A stretch of 12,959 nt of DNA from Candidatus Fermentibacterota bacterium (lineage in GTDB: Bacteria > Fermentibacterota > Fermentibacteria > Fermentibacterales > JCC-6), in NCBI GenBank assembly GCA_030607835.1, contig JAUWJE010000024.1:1-12959 (forward strand), read 5' to 3'. This document shows, in pieces, positions 6,116-12,959 of this stretch. The first letter of the stretch is position 1; each line of letters starts with the position of its first letter. The translations under genes were made by a program, and so were the position numbers. The notes beneath the pieces were generated by a model. That model was not told the DNA's origin. It ran no database searches and was given only the letters and a program-made list of their open reading frames with translations.

Positions 6116-7530
6116 TATAGTGAGTGCTCTCTTGGATGCGGGCTTCCGTAGAAACTCGCAGCTTCTTCGCGTTTTACCTTTATGTAATCATCTATCAATT
6201 CGGAAGCAAAAACATCATTTTCCTGTAGGAACTCACGGTCTTCCGAAAGAGCATCAAGAGCATCTTCCAATTTCCCGGGAAGTATAGCAAGGTTGTCTGT
6301 GTTAAAACCATCCGAAAAGACATTCGCGTCTATTGGACCATATCCAAGCTTCTGTGGATTCATTTTCTTCTTCATTCCATCAATCGCTGCCATAAGTATC
6401 GCGCTCATCGATAGATATGGATTTCCGCTTCCATCTGGAACCCTATATTCAAACCTCATTGAATCCGGTTTTCTTGCATAAGATGGAACTCTTATCGAAG
6501 CGCTTCTGTTAGGTCCGGAGAAGAATCGATAAACAGGTGCTTCCTGTCCAGGTACAAGCCTGCGGTAACTGTTGACGGTAGCGTTTGAAAACGCGCAGAT
6601 GGCGGGAGCATGGTGAAGAATCCCGGCAATTGCGCTGAGAGCGGTTTTGCTGAGATTACAATACCCATCCTTATCGTAGAAAATCCTGTCCTGATTGTTC
6701 GTCATGAACATATGGAAGTGCATGCCGGAACCAGGCTCTCCCTCAACCGGTTTTGGCATGAAGGTCGCGGATAGATCATGTTTAAGAGCAACATTGCGGA
6801 TTATATGTTTGCCCAGCATCACATTGTCAGCCGCGTTGAGGAAAGGTGCAAAATTGACCTCAATCTCGCTCTGTCCCATTCTGCCGACTTCATGATGGTG
6901 GTACTTGATCTGTATACCTGCCTTCTGCATATGAAATGCCATTTCTGATCTAATGTCATGCAGACTGTCAACGGGATACATCATGTGGTAACCTGATTCA
7001 TCTGAATGAACAAAACCCTTTGAATCCGGATTTTTCGAATTTTCAGGTGCCTCAATACTCCTCAGGCAGTAACCCTGATTACCGTGTTCCATCCAAAAGG
7101 AAACCTTGTCGAAAACATAGAACTCGAACTCCGGCGCCCAGAAACTGTCTGACGCCATCCCTGAAGATCTCAGGTATTCAGCTGCTTTCCGGGCTACTCC
7201 TCTTGGATCCTTTGAGAAAGGTTTACCTGTATCCGGGTGTATTATATCAGCGAACACAACAAGCGTTTTCCTCGCGGTGAATGGATCCTCGAGTATTCTC
7301 ATGGGATCGGGCAGAAGAACCAGATCTCCGGCCTCGGTAAGTGTCATAGCTTTCAAAGTTGAGCCATCAAAACCAATCCCTCGATGAAAGAAATCCTCAT
7401 CGACAACTGAAGCCGGCACAGTGACATGACGCCAGTTCCCCAGAGCATCTGTAAAGCGCACATCGAGTTCTTCAAATTGCTCCTCGGCAATTCTTTCAAG
7501 TTGAATCTGAATTGTTTTCTTTGCAACCAC
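6103..7530 (-). CDS. glnA: Glutamine synthetase, class I
   Basis: Catalyses ATP-dependent amidation of glutamate to glutamine, the main ammonium-assimilation step; class I enzymes are cytoplasmic dodecamers. Visible signatures are FDGST near residues 54-58 (catalytic Asp region), PEFEF (133-137, metal ligand), GQSEIEVNF, GSGMHFH (267-273), NSYRRLVPG (320-328) and NRSASIR (341-347). The position aligned with the E. coli adenylylation tyrosine reads NVFSDG, a Phe, so adenylyl-transferase control of the classic kind is unlikely. The usual PDPxxNPYL appears as PDGSGNPYL. I prefer the GTG at 7530 because AGGAGG (7539-7544) lies 8 nt away; the GTG at 7536 is only 2 nt away. The gene begins inside the 3' end of ispG. 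Its last codons were copied into the downstream duplication. Confidence 0.92.
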   Translation of the reverse strand: MVAKKTIQIQLERIAEEQFEELDVRFTDALGNWRHVTVPASVVDEDFFHRGIGFDGSTLKAMTLTEAGDLVLLPDPMRILEDPFTARKTLVVFADIIHPDTGKPFSKDPRGVARKAAEYLRSSGMASDSFWAPEFEFYVFDKVSFWMEHGNQGYCLRSIEAPENSKNPDSKGFVHSDESGYHMMYPVDSLHDIRSEMAFHMQKAGIQIKYHHHEVGRMGQSEIEVNFAPFLNAADNVMLGKHIIRNVALKHDLSATFMPKPVEGEPGSGMHFHMFMTNNQDRIFYDKDGYCNLSKTALSAIAGILHHAPAICAFSNATVNSYRRLVPGQEAPVYRFFSGPNRSASIRVPSYARKPDSMRFEYRVPDGSGNPYLSMSAILMAAIDGMKKKMNPQKLGYGPIDANVFSDGFNTDNLAILPGKLEDALDALSEDREFLQENDVFASELIDDYIKVKREEAASFYGSPHPREHSLYFSL

Positions 7531-8626
7531 AGTCACATCCTCCTGAAGTTCTGCGTTTTTCTTGAATATATGAATCTACAGCCTTATCAAGATGCCCGAC
7601 GAGATCAGACACCTCAACTTCTCCAGTATTTATTCCGTCAACAAAGAGCTGAACTCCAGAGGGAGTTCCGATCAACGCAATATCCGCCTCTCGAGCTTCT
7701 CCAGGTCCATTAACTTCGCATCCCATAATCGCTAATGTAAAATTACCCTCTATTCCGGCAAGATGCTGTTGAACAGACAAAGCCAGTTTCTCAACATCAA
7801 TTCGGGATCTGGCACATGTTGGACAGCATACTATCCGCGGAAATCTTCTTCGAATTCCAAGGGATGAGAGAATTTCCCATGCGACCGCAGGTTCCTTTTC
7901 CGGATTTCCGGACAGTGAAATCCGGATGGTATCGCCAATTCCCTCCGCAAGCAGAAGAGTCAGGGCAACCGTGCTCCTTACACTCCCGGTTAGCTGTGGT
8001 CCTGCTTCAGTAACACCAAGATGCAGAGGATAATCACATTCCGCTGATGCCATTCTGTTGGCAGCTACTGTAAGCATGGGATCGCTGGATTTAAGAGAGA
8101 GTACGATATCTCTAAAACCGGAGGTTTCCAGCAGATCAAGATGCCTTCTTGCTGAAGCCCACATAGACTCTCTGTTTACTCCTCCGTACCTGTCCCTGAG
8201 GTCTCCTGGAATGCTGCCGGAATTGACTCCTATCCTGATCGGCACACTCAGCTCGGAGGCTTTTTCCGCAATACGCAGTATATCCCGCTTATTCCTGATG
8301 TTGCCGGGATTCAGCCTGAGTTTATGAACGCCGGCCTCCATCGCGGCAATTGCCAGTTCCGGGTCAAAATGAATATCAGCTACAATGGGAACAGGTGAGA
8401 CCTCAACGATTCTATCCAGAGCTTTTGCCGAATCCATATCCGGAACCGCAACCCGGACTATCTCTACACCCAGTTGAGCCAGACTTTCTATTTGATTTAC
8501 AACAGCGGCTATATCCCGGGTCGGGACATTGGTCATGGACTGTACTGATATCGGTGCTTTACCGCCGATGGCGACATCACCGACCATCACCTGCCTTGTT
8601 TCTCTTCGATTGATGCTGCTGTTCAT
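7496..8626 (-). CDS. ispG: 4-hydroxy-3-methylbut-2-enyl-diphosphate synthase (MEP pathway)
   Basis: An iron-sulfur enzyme that converts MEcPP to HMBPP, the penultimate step of the non-mevalonate isoprenoid pathway. The TIM-barrel part contains SVQSMTNVPTRD, VADIHFD and LRLNPGNI. The cluster ligands are C268 and C271 (CPTC) and C303 (MGCEVNGPGE), with E310 as fourth ligand, corresponding to the E. coli residues. The length of 376 residues is typical. The ATG at 8626 is preferred, with GAGG close upstream; a TTG at 8635 is possible but has no ribosome binding site. The C-terminus carries an unusual GGCDCGC tail whose codons double as the glnA ribosome binding site and start region; the two genes overlap by about 35 bp. 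A sigma70-like promoter lies upstream. Confidence 0.95.
   Translation of the reverse strand: MNSSINRRETRQVMVGDVAIGGKAPISVQSMTNVPTRDIAAVVNQIESLAQLGVEIVRVAVPDMDSAKALDRIVEVSPVPIVADIHFDPELAIAAMEAGVHKLRLNPGNIRNKRDILRIAEKASELSVPIRIGVNSGSIPGDLRDRYGGVNRESMWASARRHLDLLETSGFRDIVLSLKSSDPMLTVAANRMASAECDYPLHLGVTEAGPQLTGSVRSTVALTLLLAEGIGDTIRISLSGNPEKEPAVAWEILSSLGIRRRFPRIVCCPTCARSRIDVEKLALSVQQHLAGIEGNFTLAIMGCEVNGPGEAREADIALIGTPSGVQLFVDGINTGEVEVSDLVGHLDKAVDSYIQEKRRTSGGCDCGCKENNSDST
7539..7544 (-). promoter_or_regulatory. Ribosome binding site of glnA inside ispG
   Basis: A perfect AGGAGG on the minus strand, 8 nt before the GTG at 7530. It decides the glnA start and is read in the ispG frame as Gly-Gly codons. 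Confidence 0.65.
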
Positions 8627-8670
8627 GTTCCTCAATTATTGTCAGAATATTTAACATGGCTGAAAAGCCT

Positions 8671-8699
8671 AATATGCTTCAGAGAGCGCTGTAACTCAA
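8671..8699 (-). promoter_or_regulatory. Candidate sigma70 promoter for ispG-glnA
   Basis: On the minus strand TTGAGT (8694-8699) and CATATT (8671-8676) are separated by exactly 17 bp, each matching four of six consensus bases. Transcription would start near 8664, about 38 nt before the ispG ATG. Confidence 0.4.
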
Positions 8700-8852
8700 G
8701 TTCATGATGAATTCGCGAATGGACCGCTGGCGTAATGAATTACTGAAGCTTGTTGACTATGCATCCGGCATTAAACAGAGTACTTCAAACCTGTGAGAGA
8801 CTTAGATAACAGCATGTTCAAGTTGCTCCAGGCATTGAGAAGAGAGGATATT

Positions 8853-10250
8853 TTGTTTATCAGATTATCCGGACGCGGACAATTCAGCCTGCTTTCAACT
8901 GCAGTATTACTGGTCTTGGCAATATTCTTTCTTTCATGCGGGAGCATACAGGATCAAACTTCCAACAACGAAAACGATAGCATTGTTGAAAACCGGAAGA
9001 GGAACGTAATCCTCATTATCATCGATACTCTCAGAGCGGATCATCTATCCTGCTACGGATATTTCAGGAACACATCACCCAGTATAGACAGTCTTGCAGC
9101 TTCTGGAACCCTATGGCTGAACGCATACTCTCAATCCCCATGGACTCTCCCCTCACATGCGACAATCTGGACAGGTCTGTCTGTCAGATCACATGGAACC
9201 TTAGGATTCTTGAGGTTGGAAAACGATGAAGGAATAAAGAACTATGCGCTGGATTCCTCTCTCCCCTCTCTGCCCGTACTGTTCGGTCAGGCGGGTTATA
9301 GAACATGCGGGATCACAAACGTTACGCTTCTGAGGAAGGAATACAATTTTGATATTGGTTTTGATCACTATTCCTGTAACGGCACAGGACACGGTCAGGC
9401 TGGAGCATCCGTAGATTCTCTCATATCATGGGTCGTCTCCGATAGTATCAACGTGAAGCCGTTCTTCTGTATTCTGCATCTCTACGATGTTCATGCGCCG
9501 TACGACCCTCCGGATGATTTTGATCTGATGTTCACCGAGTACGGATCGATGGGCATTACAACCTGGTTCGACGAAGAAGCTGGAACCTGGGATCCAGGTA
9601 AGTCCGACCATCTGCTTAAGCTGTACGATGGTGAGATCGCATGGATCGATTACAATCTCGACAGACTGTTCGAGTGGCTCAGAAACGATTCCCTTGCAGA
9701 GAATACGCTCGTTGTCATCACATCCGATCATGGAGAGGAATTCCTTGATCATGGCGGCATCGACCACGGGCACACACTTTTCCAGGAGCTGATTCATATA
9801 CCTCTCATAATGTCAGGTCCAGGGATAGAACCAGGTGTGGTTAGTCCGATACCGGTGGGTCAGTACGATATTCTTCCCACACTGCTCACATGGGCCGGGA
9901 TAGAGAATATTCCCATGGTCGATGGCTCGGACATCCTCTCAGGGGATATATCTCCTTACCGCAGCATACCTGGAAGCGGTGTATGTCCCAGACCATGGGA
10001 CAGTCTGGCTCCGCATCAGGCCTCTGTTGTGACTGGATCCATTAAAACCATCAGCCTTGGGGAACTTGAGAGTTTCATCACATATGATCTTGTGGATGAT
10101 CCGGTCGAAGCCCGACCGCAGAAAGCTGACTCCATGCATATGGAGAAGGTGCTTTTCTACTGGGCTTCACCTCAACTCGGTCTTCCGGAACCTGTGCTGC
10201 CTGATGAGGATATGCTGAATGATCTCAGGGACCTGGGTTACATTAATTAG
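8853..10250 (+). CDS. Secreted sulfatase-like hydrolase (alkaline phosphatase superfamily), putative lipoprotein
   Basis: An alkaline-phosphatase-superfamily protein of the sulfatase (type I) fold. Metal-site motifs are present: IIIDTLRADHLSCYG (D58), SDHGEEF (D292, H293) and DHGHTLFQELIHIPL (H305, H307). The active-site loop reads SPWTLPSHATIWTG: Thr98 occupies the place of the formylglycine cysteine of C-x-P-S-R and His102 replaces the Arg. This is therefore not a classical formylglycine sulfatase; phosphoester hydrolysis or transfer with Thr as nucleophile is an alternative. The C-terminus ends in LRDLGYIN, common in such proteins. I chose TTG at 8853 because AGAGAGG lies 5 nt upstream and it gives a compact signal peptide ending at C29 (FLSC, an imperfect lipobox). 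A GTG at 8793 would add 20 residues but lacks a ribosome binding site. It converges with prmC. Confidence 0.8.
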   Translation: MFIRLSGRGQFSLLSTAVLLVLAIFFLSCGSIQDQTSNNENDSIVENRKRNVILIIIDTLRADHLSCYGYFRNTSPSIDSLAASGTLWLNAYSQSPWTLPSHATIWTGLSVRSHGTLGFLRLENDEGIKNYALDSSLPSLPVLFGQAGYRTCGITNVTLLRKEYNFDIGFDHYSCNGTGHGQAGASVDSLISWVVSDSINVKPFFCILHLYDVHAPYDPPDDFDLMFTEYGSMGITTWFDEEAGTWDPGKSDHLLKLYDGEIAWIDYNLDRLFEWLRNDSLAENTLVVITSDHGEEFLDHGGIDHGHTLFQELIHIPLIMSGPGIEPGVVSPIPVGQYDILPTLLTWAGIENIPMVDGSDILSGDISPYRSIPGSGVCPRPWDSLAPHQASVVTGSIKTISLGELESFITYDLVDDPVEARPQKADSMHMEKVLFYWASPQLGLPEPVLPDEDMLNDLRDLGYIN

Positions 10251-10256
10251 CATGCA

Positions 10257-11099
10257 TTAAATTCTGTTGGCAAGTACGACTCGTGCGCGTCCGGTCAGAT
10301 CGTTCCCGCATTCAACGCAGTTCCAATTGTTATCATTTGAAAGCTGTTCTGCCACACCGGGAACCTGATCGGAAGCAAGCTCGAGGGCCAGTACTCCATC
10401 CTTCTTCAGCAGGAATGGAACTTCTTCAAGTAGAATTCGTACAAGATCAAGCCCGTCATTGCCACCATCGAGGGCAATACGAGGGTCTCCATGGCTCACT
10501 TCCGGCTCTAGTGCATCTATTTCGAATGAAGGAATGTACGGAAGATTAGCGATAACTCCATCAAATCGGGCAGCTCCGGTTTTAAACGGCTTCAGAAGGT
10601 CAGCCTCTACAAGTAGAACATTATCAACTCCGTGACGAATCATGTTCTTCGCAGCAATGTTCAGCGCTGCGCGGCTTACATCAGAACCAATAACAAGGGC
10701 TGATGGGTATTTCAGAGCGAGAGAAACGGCAATAATTCCTGAACCTGTGCCTGTATCAAGAAGAAAGCGCGGTTTCATCGGAAGTTTGCTGAAGAAAAGC
10801 TCTATGAGTATTTCTGTTTCAGGTCGAGGGACAAGAGCACCCGGGCCTGCAATGAATTCTCTACCGAGGAATTCTGCAATCCCGGTTATATGTTGAAGTG
10901 GTTCACGATTCTTCCGCTTGTTAATCATTGAGCGGAAGTCTTCTAATTCTTTTGGATTCAGCTCTGTGGAATAATGCAGATAGAGCGAATGTCTATCCCA
11001 TTTCATCAGATGGCAGAGGAGAATGTCACTTTCCAGGCGGGGAGACTCAAGATTCGCGAGTTCATTCATGGCCCACCGGGAAGCATCCTGAACCAGCAT
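10257..11099 (-). CDS. prmC: Release factor glutamine methyltransferase
   Basis: A SAM-dependent N5-glutamine methyltransferase that modifies the GGQ glutamine of peptide chain release factors. The N-terminal helical domain is followed by REPLQHITG (65-73), VPRPETE (90-96), and a Rossmann SAM motif DTGTGSG (115-121) with D140 ending the next strand. The substrate-binding motif is NLPYI (185-189) instead of the commoner NPPY; Asn and Pro-Tyr are kept. The length of 280 residues is normal. The ATG at 11099 is five bases after the prfA stop, so the enzyme and its substrate are encoded in one transcript and probably coupled. The upstream ribosome binding site is weak. It ends 6 bp from the convergent sulfatase-like gene with no clear terminator between. 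Confidence 0.93.
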   Translation of the reverse strand: MLVQDASRWAMNELANLESPRLESDILLCHLMKWDRHSLYLHYSTELNPKELEDFRSMINKRKNREPLQHITGIAEFLGREFIAGPGALVPRPETEILIELFFSKLPMKPRFLLDTGTGSGIIAVSLALKYPSALVIGSDVSRAALNIAAKNMIRHGVDNVLLVEADLLKPFKTGAARFDGVIANLPYIPSFEIDALEPEVSHGDPRIALDGGNDGLDLVRILLEEVPFLLKKDGVLALELASDQVPGVAEQLSNDNNWNCVECGNDLTGRARVVLANRI

Positions 11100-11104
11100 C
11101 TCGT

Positions 11105-12181
11105 TCAGAAACCGGTTGAAACTTCTGAGAGCAGTCTTTCCTGCTCAGCGTCAATCAGGGGGTCAATTACCTGGTCAAGTTCACCTGAGAGAATTGCCTT
11201 CAATGAATGGAGTGAAAGGTGTATGCGATGATCGGTCAGTCGTCCCTGGGGGAAATTGTAAGTTCTTATTTTGGCGCTACGGTCACCCGATCCAACCATG
11301 CCTTTACGAACTTCGTCGCGTTTGGCTCTTTCCTCCTCCTGTTTCAATGCGAGCAGTCTTGATCTAAGAACTTTCAGTGCTTTTGCCCTGTTTTTGTGCT
11401 GGCTCTTTTCATCCTGGCATGACACAACCAGACCGGTTGGTTCGTGAGTGATTCTGACCGCTGAATCGGTTGTGTTGACACTCTGACCGCCTGGACCTGA
11501 AGATCTGTAAACATCTATTCGCAGATCTTCCGGGTTGATCTCGATTTCAACTTCCTCTGCTTCGGGAAGAACTGCTACAGTACAGGCAGAAGTGTGTATT
11601 CGACCTGATGTCTCTGTCTCCGGAACTCGCTGGACTCTGTGAACTCCAGCTTCAAATTTCATGCGGCTGTAAACGCCGCTGCCCCGGACAGCAAAGATAA
11701 CCTCTTTGAAACCTCCTCTTTCTGATCCGCTGCTGCTGAATATTTCAATAGACCAGCCCTTCTTCTGAGCGTAGTAAGAGTACATCTTGAAAATGTCAGC
11801 CGCGAAGAGCGCAGCTTCCTCACCAGCTGTCCCTGAGCGTATTTCTATCATGACATCTCTTCGATCATTGGGATCGGGAGGGATAAGAAGCAGTTTAAGT
11901 TTCTCATTAAGTTGCAGAAGTTTCGCTTCAAGCTCAGGCAGCTCCAGTCGGGCGATTTCTACTATTTCATAGTCATCATCACCAAGAATTTCATTCATTT
12001 CCCTGATTGATGATTCAGTTTTTTCGATCTCATTAACCGTATTCAGTATTTTAGCAAGACCGGCTCTTTCTTCCGTAAGTGAGCGAATCAACGATGAATT
12101 TCTGAGAGTTTCAGGAGAGCAGAGACTGTCATCGATTTCCTGAACCCTCTGGGATAATGACTCTCTATCGGACGCTTTCAT
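11105..12181 (-). CDS. prfA: Peptide chain release factor 1
   Basis: Recognises UAA and UAG stop codons and triggers peptidyl-tRNA hydrolysis on the ribosome. The 358 residues show an N-terminal coiled-coil domain (about 5-100), the codon-reading loop VQRVPETETSGRIHT with PET (187-189) at the RF1 P-x-T site, and the catalytic loop SSGPGGQSVNTTDSAVR with GGQ at 231-233, the target of PrmC. The P-x-T tripeptide rather than S-P-F identifies RF1 over RF2, and no frameshift site is present. The ATG at 12181 overlaps the TGA of the upstream DUF1385 gene as ATGA. The gene order DUF1385-prfA-prmC recurs in many bacteria. Confidence 0.96.
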   Translation of the reverse strand: MKASDRESLSQRVQEIDDSLCSPETLRNSSLIRSLTEERAGLAKILNTVNEIEKTESSIREMNEILGDDDYEIVEIARLELPELEAKLLQLNEKLKLLLIPPDPNDRRDVMIEIRSGTAGEEAALFAADIFKMYSYYAQKKGWSIEIFSSSGSERGGFKEVIFAVRGSGVYSRMKFEAGVHRVQRVPETETSGRIHTSACTVAVLPEAEEVEIEINPEDLRIDVYRSSGPGGQSVNTTDSAVRITHEPTGLVVSCQDEKSQHKNRAKALKVLRSRLLALKQEEERAKRDEVRKGMVGSGDRSAKIRTYNFPQGRLTDHRIHLSLHSLKAILSGELDQVIDPLIDAEQERLLSEVSTGF

Positions 12182-12959
12182 TCCTTCTCCTCCGGATTAG
12201 CAGCAATCTCCTGCTCCCACATGGTCACGAAAGGTCCGGGATTCCGACCAAGAGAAACCATCAATGAAGCAACGGCCACTTCAATTTCTTCCTTCCCGGC
12301 CTTTCGTGTAGTTAATCTCTGCAGAAGAAGCCCGGGGACTGTGACCGCTCTGGCCAGAGCTGATGTTTCCAGACGACGGTCAGCAAGCTTAAGAAGTTCG
12401 TAACTGAGCCCCATTACAAATGGAATCAGGGGTAGGTGATAGATAATCCTTATCAGAGCGTTAGGGTTTGTCCCGGTAACTAAAACAACAAGAGAATCGA
12501 AAATTCCGTAGAAAAGAATTGTCCCGAGCATCACAAGAAGAAGAAAACTGGTTCCGCATCTCTGGTGCAGCGGGCTCTGTTCCACTGCTTTCTCCACCAG
12601 TGGTTCAAGTCCTTTCTCCCAGGCGTGAATTGTCTGATGCTCTGATCCATGGTAGACGAATAATCTTCTTATTTCCGGCATCAATGATATTGCTCCGAGG
12701 TATATGAGAAATGCGGCAAGCCGGAATAATCCTGCCAGCATGTGAATTGCAAACTGATGTGTAGCGGAAATGCTGTCACCGCTTTCAAGAATCCATTTGC
12801 TGCTCTGAAGTGGAAGCCAGGCAAACAGAACCAGAGCAAGCAGAAAGGCCAGTGCTGTTGTAAGAAATGGTCCTACGCGATCGGTTTTTCCGCTTTTGCT
12901 ACCAGGCTTCTTATCAGGTTTCTTATCAGGTTTCTCTTCAGCTATTTCCGCAGACCAGC
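12178..12959 (-). CDS. DUF1385 family membrane protein, 5' end outside the window
   Basis: A predicted integral membrane protein of unknown biochemical function, often called a putative metal-dependent enzyme. The conserved core FVYHGSEHQTIHAWE followed by QRCGTSF carries the His/Glu/Cys residues that define the family. Hydrophobic segments precede it (around 12720-12870 in nucleotide terms) and another pair follows it. The frame stays open to the window edge with no stop; the methionine at 12741 is internal, and the upstream 72 codons encode a charged Lys/Pro/Asp linker and a membrane helix that fit the family. The N-terminal part (usually containing GGQAVxEGVMMR) lies beyond the window. The stop overlaps the prfA start, so it is the upstream member of the prfA-prmC operon. 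Confidence 0.88.
   Translation of the reverse strand, partial: WSAEIAEEKPDKKPDKKPGSKSGKTDRVGPFLTTALAFLLALVLFAWLPLQSSKWILESGDSISATHQFAIHMLAGLFRLAAFLIYLGAISLMPEIRRLFVYHGSEHQTIHAWEKGLEPLVEKAVEQSPLHQRCGTSFLLLVMLGTILFYGIFDSLVVLVTGTNPNALIRIIYHLPLIPFVMGLSYELLKLADRRLETSALARAVTVPGLLLQRLTTRKAGKEEIEVAVASLMVSLGRNPGPFVTMWEQEIAANPEEKE

Larger units (their letters stand above)
4900..6160 (-). repeat. Tandem duplication unit, inner (parental) copy
   Basis: This copy contains the lipoprotein gene adjoining intact glnA and runs into the glnA coding end (to 6160). Because the glnA 3' end is continuous here but truncated in the other unit, this copy is the source arrangement. Confidence 0.85.

Noticed and set aside
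8753..8790. Sigma70 promoter (TTGACT) for the sulfatase-like gene
   Set aside because: The -35 match is good but no acceptable -10 lies 16-18 bp downstream, so I did not list it as a feature.
9426..9797. Long minus-strand open frame inside the sulfatase-like gene
   Set aside because: It is a shadow of a gene with conserved catalytic motifs on the other strand.

Overview
This 13 kb window reads as ordinary bacterial chromosome, densely packed and of moderate GC. It carries housekeeping genes plus a few lineage-specific envelope proteins. Three putative lipoproteins with lipoboxes, an MEP-pathway isoprenoid gene (ispG), a class I glutamine synthetase and an HGSEH-type DUF1385 protein all point to a bacterium. 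Six-bladed beta-propeller lipoproteins and Cys-Pro/His-repeat proteins of this kind remind me of uncultured FCB-type lineages such as Fermentibacterota, but that placement is an inference from memory, not a demonstrated assignment. No tRNA, rRNA, CRISPR array, transposase or phage gene was seen.

Layout. Positions 1-2396 (+) hold an operon-like run: the end of a Cys/His-motif protein whose frame seems broken, then an RNase D-type 3'-5' exonuclease, then endonuclease III, joined by 4-bp TTGA and GTGA stop/start overlaps. Positions 2384-3557 hold a divergent pair: a PNPOx-fold flavin-binding protein (-) and a cyclase/kynurenine-formamidase-family hydrolase (+). They are separated by an AT-rich spacer with a strong palindrome, and the hydrolase is followed by a bidirectional terminator. 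Positions 3569-6160 (-) hold a tandem duplication of a beta-propeller lipoprotein gene. Positions 6103-8626 (-) hold glnA and ispG, overlapping each other, with a plausible promoter upstream of ispG. Positions 8853-10250 (+) hold a secreted sulfatase-like hydrolase. Positions 10257-12959 (-) hold a translation-termination cluster, DUF1385-prfA-prmC, in which prmC encodes the methyltransferase that modifies the GGQ motif of the release factor encoded beside it.

The most informative observation is in the lipoprotein duplication. The outer copy still carries the last 57-58 bp of glnA, stop codon included, just upstream of its own start. This fixes the direction of the duplication: a glnA-proximal copy was copied outward together with the glnA tail. 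In both copies a small hairpin spanning the glnA stop codon lies immediately upstream of the ribosome binding site. The leader and the 5' part of the gene are nearly identical between copies, while the middle of the protein has diverged strongly. This mosaic suggests local gene conversion, or functional conservation of the leader. I saw no defence, mobile or biosynthetic system here; the novelty is small-scale (duplication history, overlapping signals, unusual active-site residues).
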